Assembly (NCBI GenBank): GCA_030740295.1
Contig: JASLXP010000578.1
Location: forward strand, 1 to 18,605
Reading direction: 5' to 3'
Source: Planctomycetota bacterium
GTDB taxonomy: Bacteria; Planctomycetota; PUPC01; JACPCR01
DNA: 18,605 nt
The notes under the pieces are model-generated. The model made no database searches. It was not told the DNA's origin and saw only the letters and a list, made by a program, of their open reading frames with translations. The number at the start of each line of letters is the position of its first letter. Position 1 is the stretch's first letter. This document shows, in pieces, positions 7,908 to 15,623 of the stretch. Position numbers and translations under genes: made by a program.

Positions 7908-8675
7908 ATGACTTTTCCCAACACCCGCACTCTGAACACCACCAGATCAAACTTACTCATCACTCATTACTCATTACTGCTTACCCTCATTCCCTGCCTC
8001 GCGTGCAGTGAAGACGCCTGGATAAATCTCGTGGCAGACGGCGGTGTATCGCACTGGCGAACGCCCGGAGACTGGACCGAAGTCGGCGAAGTATCCAAAG
8101 ACCCGGCCAATGAACGGAAGCTCACGGTCAAGGAGGGCAAGGACGTCATCTACAATGGTCCGAGAGGCCGTACTCGAAATCTGCTCAGCAAGATCGAGCA
8201 TGGAGATATCGAGGCGCACATAGAATTCATGGTGCCGAAGGGCTCGAATTCCGGAATCTATTTCATGGGCCGTTACGAGATTCAGGTGCTCGACAGTTAC
8301 GGCAGAAAGACGGTCAAGCATGGCGATGCCGGCGGCATCTATCAGCGCTGGGATTCGAAGCGGGGCAAGGGAAAGCAGGGCTTCGAAGGGCACCCGCCCC
8401 GCGTGAACGCCAGCAAAGCGCCCGGAGAATGGCAGACCTTCGAGGTCATCTTCCGTGCCCCCAGGTTCGGTCCCGATGGACAAAAAACAGCGAACGGCAA
8501 ATTTGTCAGAGTCGTCCTTAACGGACAGGTCATCCACGAAAACGTGGAAGTCACCGGCCCAACCCGTGCCGCGGCCTACCGCGATGAAAAACCAAAGGGC
8601 CCAATCATGCTGCAAGGAGACCACGGCCCGGTCGCCTATCGGAATATTCGGATACGCATCCTGAAGGATGAGTGA
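7908..8675 (+). CDS. Exported DUF1080 (3-keto-glycoside hydrolase family) protein
   Basis: The 255-residue product has an N-terminal hydrophobic segment (about residues 16-33, LLITHYSLLLTLIP) followed by CLACSED. A signal peptide is therefore likely; lipidation is uncertain because the lipobox is not canonical. The rest is a DUF1080 domain of concanavalin-like fold: NSGIYFMGRYEIQVLDS, GGIYQRWDS, a GEWQTFEVIF strand, VVLNGQVIHEN and a final IMLQGDHGPVAYRNIRI. All are classic DUF1080 sequences, and length is normal. Members of this family hydrolyse 3-keto-disaccharides or glycosides produced by Gfo/Idh-type dehydrogenases. A Gfo/Idh/MocA gene lies about 7 kb away at 16074. No Shine-Dalgarno precedes the ATG at 7908, so the start is uncertain; the signal-peptide core is made of heptamer-repeat DNA. 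The gene converges on the methyltransferase. Confidence 0.87.
   Translation: MTFPNTRTLNTTRSNLLITHYSLLLTLIPCLACSEDAWINLVADGGVSHWRTPGDWTEVGEVSKDPANERKLTVKEGKDVIYNGPRGRTRNLLSKIEHGDIEAHIEFMVPKGSNSGIYFMGRYEIQVLDSYGRKTVKHGDAGGIYQRWDSKRGKGKQGFEGHPPRVNASKAPGEWQTFEVIFRAPRFGPDGQKTANGKFVRVVLNGQVIHENVEVTGPTRAAAYRDEKPKGPIMLQGDHGPVAYRNIRIRILKDE
7955..7982 (+). repeat. ACTCATT-family heptamer array inside the DUF1080 signal-peptide region
   Basis: Units are ACTCATC, ACTCATT, ACTCATT and ACTGCTT, followed by a degenerate ACCCTCATT. The array runs in the direction of transcription of the DUF1080 gene and encodes most of its hydrophobic N-terminus. Confidence 0.85.
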
Positions 8676-8701
8676 GATCGTATGCAGCAGCGGCCATCTG
8701 G

Positions 8702-8737
8702 GGAGTGCTCCGACTTGTTCGGGCTTTCGGAGCCTCC
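8702..8737. terminator. Hairpin between convergent genes, candidate bidirectional terminator
   Basis: GGAG, one bulged T, then GCTCCGA (8707-8713) pairs with TCGGAGC (8727-8733) and CTCC (8734-8737), giving an 11-bp stem with a 13-base loop. It sits in the 65-bp gap between the DUF1080 stop and the methyltransferase stop, exactly where a shared terminator is expected. No T-run follows on either strand, so factor-independent termination is not assured. Confidence 0.45.
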
Positions 8738-8740
8738 AAG

Positions 8741-11599
8741 CTACCTCCTCGACGCCCTCTTCAGTCGCTGCTCCGCCAAGTGGCACGTCGCCTTAATCAG
8801 CTCAGTCCTGGTGCTTTCATCCATCCCGAGACAGCCGAAAACCACTTCATCGAGAGTGGCGCGCTCGGGGGATGGGGAGAGCGGGGCGTCCGGGCCGTTC
8901 CAGCCGCAGTCCTCGAAAATGTTTCTGAATGGGCGCTGCAGGTAGGGGAACAGAACCTCGTCCCAATTCACGTCGGTGGTGAAGACCTGGCGGAAGACGG
9001 GGAAGACGTCGATGTCCTCGCCGTATGTATTCAGCACGCCCTGTCCCTGGTTTGTGCGCCCGAAGATTTCGCTCATCATTACGCCGAGGGTGGAGCTCAG
9101 ATAAGCCATCAAGGCCAGTTCTGAAAAAGATTCTTCGTGAACGATCAGCCCGTAGAAACTGTTCGCGACCGCCAGCTCCGGATTGTAGAAGCAATTGAAG
9201 TGGTCGTGATGATGGCGGCTGATGAGAATCTTGTATCCGTTAAATGCCTGTCTCGGCAGCTTCCACCAGGGCGACCGGCGGCGGGGGCCAGAACGGTTGT
9301 GGTAACCGTTTTCCTCACCCCACTCGATGTAATCTTCCACCTTCAGACCGGTGGTGATGGTGTCATCCGGAATCCGAAGAAAGAAGTGTTCAATGTCAGC
9401 TTTCGTGACGAGTGGCCGGTCGACCACCGAAGGCGAGCGCACCAGCGGCTCAACAAAACAGGATTCGATCCAGAAGCGCGCATCGAGAGCGGCTTGCGAT
9501 GCGACCTCGGTATGCCCGTTCTGCTGATTCGTCCTGTGCAGGAAATAAAAGCCATCGCACCCGCCAGTATTGAGGTAGGTCACCACGTCTGCGACCTCCC
9601 ACATCGAAAGCCATTCATGGCTGTCCATCAGAGCATGGAAGCTGAGCGGCGCCCGCAGGTAGCGTCCGCCCCACTTGTTGCCCAGATATTCGCCGTCCCG
9701 ATCCGATCCTTCTTTGAGCAGGTGTTTCTGATTCACGGGTAATACCTGCAGCCCGCGAATCTTGTCCGGCCGGCTGACAGACATGACTTCTGCGGTCGAT
9801 TCCTTCGAGAATGCTTTCTTGAACGATTCGTTCGCTCGAATGAAGCGTACTGTATCGTCATCGCCGCCCTCGCCACGGGTGTGGCACAAAACTATCACCG
9901 TGTTGACGTCCGCCACTTTGAACGAACGGTCAACGCGATTCTCGATGATCGCGCGCAGTTGGGTGCGCTTGAGGAGATGTTCCTGCAGCAGCGAGCCATA
10001 ACCGACATCGAGCCAGGCGTTGGACGTAATGTAGCAGAGGACACCGTGCTCTTTCTTGAGAAGTTCGAGTCCTCGAAAATAAAAGTACAAATAGAGGTCT
10101 GCGTGCCCGCTGATGGTATCGCCGATCACCCGCTTGTAGATCTGCTGGAGGCGTTTCTTGGTCAGGGGCAGTCCGATTGATTCGTAAAGTGAGTTGATCT
10201 CTTCTTTCCGAAGGTAAGGCGGATTGCCGATGACAATATCGAACCCGTCGTTCGCCCCTCTGAATACTTCGGCGAAATCGATCTCCCACAGCACATGCCC
10301 GCCGGACTTCTCAGGCACAATTCCCAGATTTTTCAGGAGCCGTTCCCTGGCCTTGGCGATGGCCTTTTCAATGGCAGCACGCTCGGCAAATTCTTTCGTA
10401 TCGATGGCCCGTCTCTTGAGCGCACCGAAATCGGCAATGAACTGTTCACCAAACTTTCTCTGATGCAGCCTGTCCGTGCGTCCCAGCGTCTCTTCCATAG
10501 TGATCAGATTGCCGTAGTCATCCGCCATGAGGCCGCCGACCAGCGCGTCGCCGGTAATGAGGCTGAAGTAGAGCACGGGCATCTCATCGGGCGATGGGCA
10601 CTCGCGGAGAATCTCCAGCCAGAAGCGCAGCCTCGCAATGCGCACGGCAGAACGGTCGATATCGCAGCCGTAGAGGCTGTTCTCGATAATGTGCTTCTTG
10701 AGCTGCAACGCGTTCGAAGGATCGACCCACATCCCGCTGCTCACCCGAGCTTCGAAGTCTGGATCCGAAACAAGCAGCTCACCCAGTCGAGACATTGATT
10801 CCGAAAGCAGCCGAAGCATCCCGACCGGGAAAGTGCCCGTGCCTGCCGCGGGATCGCAGATCTTCACCTCATGGAGGCTTCCATAAAGCGAGCGGAGATC
10901 GTCCTGTCGTGAAGCACTGGAATGCTCGATGGGATCGCCAAACAGAAGATCCGCTATCAGGGATTTCGGGGCCTCGGGGCAGCTCAGTTCCAGGAACTGG
11001 CGCAGGCTCTCGCGGCACATCAACGTCACTTCGACCGGGTCCGTATAAAAGGCACCCTGCCCGTGCTGATCGTTTATCAACTCTTCGTACGCATAGCCAA
11101 GGACGGACGGGGTGATGACACTTTTGCCCTCGCCTTCGAATTGAAACTCATACCGGTTCAGCAGGTTTCTAAAGATGCGGCGAAAGACCCAGCCGTGGAT
11201 CTTGATGTTCCGGCTGGTCCAGTCTTCGTTCGGCGCAATCAGGTCAGACTCAATATAAGGCACGTTGCCGAAGCGCTGACGAATCTTGCTGGAACGTTCG
11301 TGCGGGATCTGACTCAGGCATCGATGAAAGAGCGGCGAAAGAAAATCTGACCAGAATCTTCCCGGCGGTCTTTCGTCGAGATGCTCCTGCAGGTAGTTCG
11401 GATTGCCGTCCAGCCAGCCGCGGTGTTCGAGGAACTTCAGGAAGATGAGCCGGTGAATCAAAGTCTCCGCAAACTCGCGATTGTCAGGCGCGGTGAGTCT
11501 CTTCACATTTTCCTGAACGAGCTCAACGGATTCACGAACGGAGACAAAAAAGTAATCATGCCCGCTACTCGGCGGGCTCTGTTTCTGTTTGGCTGTCAT
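8741..11599 (-). CDS. N6-adenine DNA methyltransferase, Eco57I-like, with TaqI-type C-terminal domain
   Basis: The 952-residue protein carries SAM-binding motif I CDPAAGTGTF (from Cys248), catalytic motif IV NPPY (459-462) followed by LRKEE, and a GAFYTD motif-X-like sequence near residue 180. It is therefore an N6-adenine methylase of the gamma class. The N-terminal 170 residues (LIHRLIFLKFLEHRGWL) match the helical region of Eco57I-type enzymes. The C-terminus (about 780-890, NCFYNPELAVANSFYGL and SEIFGRTNQGQGVLNTYGEDIDVFPV) resembles the TaqI-like specificity domain. I see no PD-(D/E)XK nuclease motif before motif X and no helicase region, and no restriction gene adjoins it. It may be a solitary methylase, part of a system encoded elsewhere, or a type II enzyme with an unrecognised nuclease. 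The ATG has no Shine-Dalgarno; a promoter lies 28 bp upstream. Confidence 0.9.
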   Translation of the reverse strand: MTAKQKQSPPSSGHDYFFVSVRESVELVQENVKRLTAPDNREFAETLIHRLIFLKFLEHRGWLDGNPNYLQEHLDERPPGRFWSDFLSPLFHRCLSQIPHERSSKIRQRFGNVPYIESDLIAPNEDWTSRNIKIHGWVFRRIFRNLLNRYEFQFEGEGKSVITPSVLGYAYEELINDQHGQGAFYTDPVEVTLMCRESLRQFLELSCPEAPKSLIADLLFGDPIEHSSASRQDDLRSLYGSLHEVKICDPAAGTGTFPVGMLRLLSESMSRLGELLVSDPDFEARVSSGMWVDPSNALQLKKHIIENSLYGCDIDRSAVRIARLRFWLEILRECPSPDEMPVLYFSLITGDALVGGLMADDYGNLITMEETLGRTDRLHQRKFGEQFIADFGALKRRAIDTKEFAERAAIEKAIAKARERLLKNLGIVPEKSGGHVLWEIDFAEVFRGANDGFDIVIGNPPYLRKEEINSLYESIGLPLTKKRLQQIYKRVIGDTISGHADLYLYFYFRGLELLKKEHGVLCYITSNAWLDVGYGSLLQEHLLKRTQLRAIIENRVDRSFKVADVNTVIVLCHTRGEGGDDDTVRFIRANESFKKAFSKESTAEVMSVSRPDKIRGLQVLPVNQKHLLKEGSDRDGEYLGNKWGGRYLRAPLSFHALMDSHEWLSMWEVADVVTYLNTGGCDGFYFLHRTNQQNGHTEVASQAALDARFWIESCFVEPLVRSPSVVDRPLVTKADIEHFFLRIPDDTITTGLKVEDYIEWGEENGYHNRSGPRRRSPWWKLPRQAFNGYKILISRHHHDHFNCFYNPELAVANSFYGLIVHEESFSELALMAYLSSTLGVMMSEIFGRTNQGQGVLNTYGEDIDVFPVFRQVFTTDVNWDEVLFPYLQRPFRNIFEDCGWNGPDAPLSPSPERATLDEVVFGCLGMDESTRTELIKATCHLAEQRLKRASRR

Positions 11600-11626
11600 G
11601 TGCAGTGCAGGAGAGGCGGGACGCTA

Positions 11627-11655
11627 AAGATACTTACGAGTGGGACCGGTGACAA
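11627..11655 (-). promoter_or_regulatory. Sigma-70-like promoter of the methyltransferase gene
   Basis: On the minus strand, TTGTCA (11655-11650, five of six consensus bases) is followed by an exact 17-bp spacer and TATCTT (11632-11627, four of six). Transcription would begin near 11620, leaving about 20 nt before the ATG at 11599. The heptamer array begins 17 bp upstream of the -35 box, where an upstream activator or operator could act. Confidence 0.5.
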
Positions 11656-11672
11656 GGTGACCGTGGGATCGT

Positions 11673-11700
11673 AATACGTAATGAGTAATACGTAATGAGT
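11673..11700 (-). repeat. ACTCATT/ACGTATT heptamer array upstream of the methyltransferase promoter
   Basis: Read on the minus strand, the four units are ACTCATT, ACGTATT, ACTCATT and ACGTATT. The array is the inverted counterpart of the one at 11891-11925 and ends about 75 bp upstream of the methyltransferase ATG. Confidence 0.88.
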
Positions 11701-11754
11701 AAGTGTGGACGGGAGTGCCGGTTCTGTTGGGAGGGGGGCGAGTGGTGAGAATAC

Positions 11755-11805
11755 GATTCTAGATTCTGGATTCTGGATGCTCCTCCATAAAAGCACGGCA
11801 TCCAG
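11755..11805. repeat. GATTCTG heptamer array with adjoining hairpin
   Basis: Units are GATTCTA, GATTCTG, GATTCTG and GATGCTC (11755-11782), the same family as the GAATCCA array at 7658-7699 but in opposite orientation. CTGGATGC (11773-11780) pairs perfectly with GCATCCAG (11798-11805) across a 17-base loop. Confidence 0.82.
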
Positions 11806-11828
11806 CATCTCATCTCATCTCATCTCAT
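11806..11828 (+). repeat. CATCT pentamer array
   Basis: Four perfect CATCT units plus CAT. It begins directly after the right arm of the preceding hairpin. Confidence 0.9.
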
Positions 11829-11890
11829 AAGCCATGCCCCCTCCTCCCCACTGTCATGTCCAAGCCCGATGAACTAACATAGCCAAACTT

Positions 11891-11925
11891 ACTCATTACT
11901 CATCACGTATTACTCTTTACGCTTT
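11891..11925 (+). repeat. ACTCATT-family heptamer array at the VWA/GATase start
   Basis: Five units, all beginning with AC: ACTCATT, ACTCATC, ACGTATT, ACTCTTT and ACGCTTT. The array overlaps the proposed TTG start at 11924 and occupies the place where a Shine-Dalgarno would normally be. Confidence 0.85.
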
Positions 11926-14203
11926 GCCTCTCTTCGCCCAAATCAGCTACCGACCCCCGCCCTGGCCGGGCGGGCTATACTGGATACTTGCCATCGCGAT
12001 GCTTGCGGGCGGAGTCCTTCTGTATCTTCCGGCACGTCTGGGACTGGAGGGCAAGCTGAGAACAGCTCTCATCTCGCTGAGAGTGGCAGCACTTGCTCTG
12101 ATTCTCATCTGCCTGGCCAGGCCGATGATGAAGAAGGTTCTTTCCTCGGAACACGACCCCAATCTCGCCATTGCTATCGATGTTTCCGAAAGCATGGGCA
12201 TAGAAGATTATGACGGGCCTGCAAGCCGCCTGAATCGATTCCTTCGTGAATTCGAAACTTCCGGCCTCAGAGATGAGCTCGTGGAAAAATACCGGCTCCG
12301 CGTATTCGAATTGGATACCGAGGCCCGCGAGGCGCGACCGCTCGAATCGCTTAAGGCCCAAGGTGACCACACATATCTCAAGCGAAGCCTCGAAGAACTC
12401 GCTCAGAAAGGGACGGACGCCAATACTATCGCCGCGATTCTGGTAACAGATGGGGCTGACAATTCCGGCGAAGACCTGTTCTCCGCGGCAGAGCAGTTTG
12501 CGCGAAGGGGAGTGCCGTTACTGGTGGTGGGCATGGGGACGGAAGAGGTGAAGGATCTCGAAATCGTCAGCATTGCGACCCGGAAAATCGTTCGAATGAA
12601 CACCACCGTCGTCGTCCGTGCAAAAATCCGGCAGAGCGGTTTCAAGCACCGCCTTGTCCCCATCGAGATTACGCGGGCCGGGGAGGCGGTTGCCAGCAAA
12701 GAAGTCGCGCTGAAAGACGAAATCACCACGGTCGAATTTGAATTCACGCCGACCGAAGAAGGGCTCCTGCGCCACAGGCTGCAGATCCCACTGCAGCCGG
12801 GCGAAGTGATTCTTAAGAACAACGAGCGCGATTTCACTGTGAATTCATCCCGGCGGAAAATCCGTGTGCTCTATATGGAGGGCAGCCAATACCGGCGTGC
12901 AGACAGAAAATTCTGGGAGTTCCAATATCTCGAGCAGGCTCTCCTCGAAGATGAAGATGTGGAGGTCACCTGCCTGTTCCGGGACGACGTCGTCGCGGCC
13001 GCGGAAGCCGGCATCGGATATGTCACCCATCCGGACAAAGGTTTTCCTCGGGAGCGAAAAGAACTATTCAAATACGATGTCATTGTCAGCAGCGATATCG
13101 ATATCGGCCTTTTTACCGACGGCCAATTAAAGAACACGGTCGATTTTGTAGGCGAATACGGCGGCGGCTTTTGCATGATCGGCGGCTGGACCGCATTCGG
13201 CGCAGGCGGGTACGACGAATCCATTATCGATCAGATGCTGCCGGTTGATATGGCCGGGCGCGACGACCGGCACGTCGAAAATGTCAGCTTTAAGTGGAAG
13301 CTCACTCCCGAGGCATTTGAACACCCCATCATGAGATTGCTGGATGACCCGGCAAAAAATCGATCCGTTTGGCGTTCGATGCCTGATTTCAAAGGCTACA
13401 GCAACGTCATTCGTTCTAAGCCCGCTGCGACGACATTGGCAGAGCATCCGACGGATCGCACGAAATACGGCCGAAAAATAATGCTCGCAGTGCAGCATTA
13501 CGGCAAAGGCCGTTCGATGGCTTTTATGCCGGATACGACGGCAGGCTGGGGTGAGGATTTCGAAGATCTGTTCGGAGAGACCGACGACAATCGTTACTAT
13601 AAAAAATTCTGGAAAAACGCGATTCGGTGGCTCGCGGCGTACCGAATTAATGTGCCTAACCAATTAGTAACCATACAGACCGGCAGCATTCTTTATGAAC
13701 GAGGCCAGACCGCCCGCATCGAAGTAGGTGTTCTAAATAATCGGTATGAACCGTCTCGCGACGCGGAAGTCGAACTGGAAATCAAGCCACCGTCCGGGGA
13801 ACTGATTCGACGGAAGCTGGCGCCGGACTTATCTCAGGATGGTCTTTATCCCTGGCAGTTGCCGGTGAATGAAAGCGGTCTCTATCAACTAGTTTCGCGT
13901 GCCCGCGATGCCAAAGGGCTCATTGGCGAAGATCGTGCCGTGTTTGCTGTTCAGCAAAGCACTGCCGAGTTTCGGGACTACGCGCTCAATCGCTCTCTCC
14001 TGGTCAGCCTCGCCGCCCTGACGCACGGCAAATACTATTCGATCGCAGAAATAGACAAGATTCCCGAAGATTTAACCGCGGCGAGCAAGAAAACAGTAAA
14101 GACTGAAATTAGTGATATCTGGGATCACCCCCTGATTTACCTGATTCTGTTAGCACTACTCACGATTGAATGGATCGTGAGAAAGAAACAGGGCCTGCTC
14201 TGA
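11924..14203 (+). CDS. Membrane protein with VWA domain and glutamine-amidotransferase-like domain
   Basis: The 759-residue product has two N-terminal helices (about residues 16-36 and 48-65) and a von Willebrand factor A domain with a MIDAS metal site: DVSES at 86-90 and TDG at 175-177. A class I glutamine-amidotransferase-like domain follows (about 310-580, containing GGGFCMIGGWTAFGAGGY with Cys417), then a beta-rich region and a C-terminal helix (about 735-753). This architecture is known from planctomycete and Verrucomicrobia membrane proteins related to BatA/BatB, often found with MoxR ATPases, although no MoxR gene lies here. A role in envelope assembly or chaperoning is inferred. The start is weak: only TTG at 11924 gives a sensible N-terminus, there is no Shine-Dalgarno, and a heptamer array covers the site. 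The frame is open back to 11873 without ATG or GTG. The creatininase-family gene follows 46 bp downstream. Confidence 0.85.
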   Translation: MPLFAQISYRPPPWPGGLYWILAIAMLAGGVLLYLPARLGLEGKLRTALISLRVAALALILICLARPMMKKVLSSEHDPNLAIAIDVSESMGIEDYDGPASRLNRFLREFETSGLRDELVEKYRLRVFELDTEAREARPLESLKAQGDHTYLKRSLEELAQKGTDANTIAAILVTDGADNSGEDLFSAAEQFARRGVPLLVVGMGTEEVKDLEIVSIATRKIVRMNTTVVVRAKIRQSGFKHRLVPIEITRAGEAVASKEVALKDEITTVEFEFTPTEEGLLRHRLQIPLQPGEVILKNNERDFTVNSSRRKIRVLYMEGSQYRRADRKFWEFQYLEQALLEDEDVEVTCLFRDDVVAAAEAGIGYVTHPDKGFPRERKELFKYDVIVSSDIDIGLFTDGQLKNTVDFVGEYGGGFCMIGGWTAFGAGGYDESIIDQMLPVDMAGRDDRHVENVSFKWKLTPEAFEHPIMRLLDDPAKNRSVWRSMPDFKGYSNVIRSKPAATTLAEHPTDRTKYGRKIMLAVQHYGKGRSMAFMPDTTAGWGEDFEDLFGETDDNRYYKKFWKNAIRWLAAYRINVPNQLVTIQTGSILYERGQTARIEVGVLNNRYEPSRDAEVELEIKPPSGELIRRKLAPDLSQDGLYPWQLPVNESGLYQLVSRARDAKGLIGEDRAVFAVQQSTAEFRDYALNRSLLVSLAALTHGKYYSIAEIDKIPEDLTAASKKTVKTEISDIWDHPLIYLILLALLTIEWIVRKKQGLL

Positions 14204-14238
14204 CTGCAGGCGTGAATAATTGAGAAGACCAATTTTGT

Positions 14239-14242
14239 GGAG
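14239..14242 (+). promoter_or_regulatory. Ribosome binding site fixing the creatininase-family start
   Basis: GGAG lies seven bases before the ATG at 14250. It decides between that ATG and an upstream TTG (14220), which would add ten residues and has no such site. Confidence 0.75.
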
Positions 14243-14249
14243 TCATGCA

Positions 14250-15557
14250 ATGTCCAGCCCTTATATGCACGACACATCCTTCTTCCCGCAAGACGATGTT
14301 GAGATCCCCTCCAGATTGGAATCGCTGCGCGTCTGTCAGGTGAAAAATGCGGTCGCCAGGAAGGCCGGATGCCTCGTTCCTGTTGCGGCCCTGGATGCAT
14401 GCGGACCGGACGAGCCATTGGGCTTCGATCCATACCAGGACGATGCGCTGCTCGCTCTGGCGAAAGAGCACAACGCCATCATTGCGCCGGTGATCTGGTA
14501 CTGCCCCACCGGCTATACGCACGGCAAGCCGGAAAACGGCACGTTCGATATGCAGGTGCACTCGTTCTCATCGTACCTGGAGAACGTTTTGACCACGCTT
14601 TTTGAAATCGGTTTTCAATCCGTGAGCATGGTCACTTATGTGGACGATAACGATCCGAGCCGCAGCGCTCCGCTGGTATCTGCCTGCGAATTTGTTCGGG
14701 CGAACCTGTTTAATGATCTATGGAAGGATCCTGAGATTGGGATCAACTGGTGGGATCGCCCGGATCGGGACGAATTGAACTGGCAGCGTTACGCGCGCTA
14801 CGAGTTGAAACGACCCAGCCAGCCGGACTTTTCCCTGCAACCCGGAGACTCGCCCCTTCGGCTTGAGCAATTAACTCCGGATCTTTTCCGGGATTGTGTT
14901 GCGAAAGGTTACCCCCTGTTCATTCCAAGCGCGGTACTCGAAAACCATGGGAATCAGAATCCCATTGGCTGCGATGGATACGAAGCCCAGGATCCGCTGC
15001 TCATGGCTGCGGAACAAGCTCCTGCCGTTGTTGCCCCGACCATCTGGTATGGCCCGACCTGTTACGGCGTTTCCGGGCCCGAGCTTGCCACCACCGATAT
15101 CGATGGCAATCGCTATCACAAATTTGTTGAGGGCATCATCACCGGCATGGCAGCGATGGGCTGGCGGGACGTTACATTTGTGCAGGTGCATCAGGGGTTG
15201 GGCGGCGCTCAGGCAAACGCGACCTTGATGGCGATCCAGGCATATCGTGCTTCGCTGGCGTCCCGTAACGGATTCGGCGCCGGGTGGGCAGCCAGCGGAA
15301 AACCGGCCCCAGCGAAGGTAGAGATGATGACCCCGCCCGATGGGCAATATGACCACGCGGGCAAGAACGAGACTTCATGGATGCTCTACCTGCGCCCGGA
15401 TAATTCCGACCTGAGTCTCATCCGCGAGAACGATTACAGGTTCTGTTGGAACCCCGGCAACGAAGCCAGACTCGCCACCGCAGAATGGGGAGAGACTATG
15501 TGCAAAAAAACAGTTGCCGGTTTCGTGGAAGCCATCAACGCGAAGGTGAGGCCGTAG
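14250..15557 (+). CDS. Creatininase-family protein with two tandem domains
   Basis: The 435-residue protein is about 1.7 times the usual 240-260 residues of creatinine amidohydrolase-family enzymes, metal-dependent hydrolases of cyclic amides. The key motif appears twice. In the second half it reads LENHGNQNPIGCD (230-242), keeping E231, H233 and D242, with another candidate ligand His314 in QVHQGLGG. In the first half it reads LDACGPDEPLGFD (48-60), where Glu is Asp and His is Cys, and the equivalent of His314 is absent (VTYVDDNDP). Both halves then contain a matching strand, APVIWYCPTGY and APTIWYGPTCY. I infer an internal duplication whose first copy has lost most metal ligands. No signal peptide is seen, so it should be cytoplasmic. 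Substrate unknown. It lies 46 bp after the VWA/GATase gene and may be co-transcribed. Confidence 0.78.
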   Translation: MSSPYMHDTSFFPQDDVEIPSRLESLRVCQVKNAVARKAGCLVPVAALDACGPDEPLGFDPYQDDALLALAKEHNAIIAPVIWYCPTGYTHGKPENGTFDMQVHSFSSYLENVLTTLFEIGFQSVSMVTYVDDNDPSRSAPLVSACEFVRANLFNDLWKDPEIGINWWDRPDRDELNWQRYARYELKRPSQPDFSLQPGDSPLRLEQLTPDLFRDCVAKGYPLFIPSAVLENHGNQNPIGCDGYEAQDPLLMAAEQAPAVVAPTIWYGPTCYGVSGPELATTDIDGNRYHKFVEGIITGMAAMGWRDVTFVQVHQGLGGAQANATLMAIQAYRASLASRNGFGAGWAASGKPAPAKVEMMTPPDGQYDHAGKNETSWMLYLRPDNSDLSLIRENDYRFCWNPGNEARLATAEWGETMCKKTVAGFVEAINAKVRP

Positions 15558-15586
15558 CGGCGAGCTGCGAATACATCTTGTGGCCG

Positions 15587-15604
15587 CAGGCTGGCACCAG
15601 CCTG
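15587..15604. repeat. Short perfect hairpin between creatininase-family and lipoprotein genes
   Basis: CAGGCTGG, two bases, then CCAGCCTG: an 8-bp perfect inverted repeat (a 7-bp stem with a 4-base loop in practice). It lies 30 bp after the creatininase-family stop. No T-run follows, so it may be a dispersed palindromic unit rather than an intrinsic terminator. Confidence 0.6.
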
Positions 15605-15623
15605 TGAGCCTGGAAAAACATTC

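Larger units (their letters stand above)
11600..11923. other. 324-bp divergent intergenic region built from inverted heptamer arrays
   Basis: No coding gene was recognised. From left to right it holds a promoter for the methyltransferase, a heptamer array in minus orientation (11673-11700), a second heptamer family (11755-11782), a hairpin (11773-11805), pentamers (11806-11828), a weak plus-strand promoter candidate (CTGTCA at 11851-11856, 18-bp spacer, TAACAT at 11875-11880) and a plus-oriented array (11891-11925) that runs into the next gene. Confidence 0.75.

Noticed and set aside
8741..11599. BREX PglX or DISARM methylase assignment
   Set aside because: None of the partner genes of those systems is in the window, and the protein is shorter than typical PglX. 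General Eco57I-like similarity is all that can be supported.
11596..11808. 70-residue minus-strand open frame across the divergent region
   Set aside because: Its sequence is a translation of heptamer arrays (NPESRI, THYVLLITYY) and it overlaps the methyltransferase promoter.
14220..14249. TTG start for the creatininase-family gene
   Set aside because: The ATG at 14250 has GGAG seven bases upstream, and the extra ten residues look non-coding.
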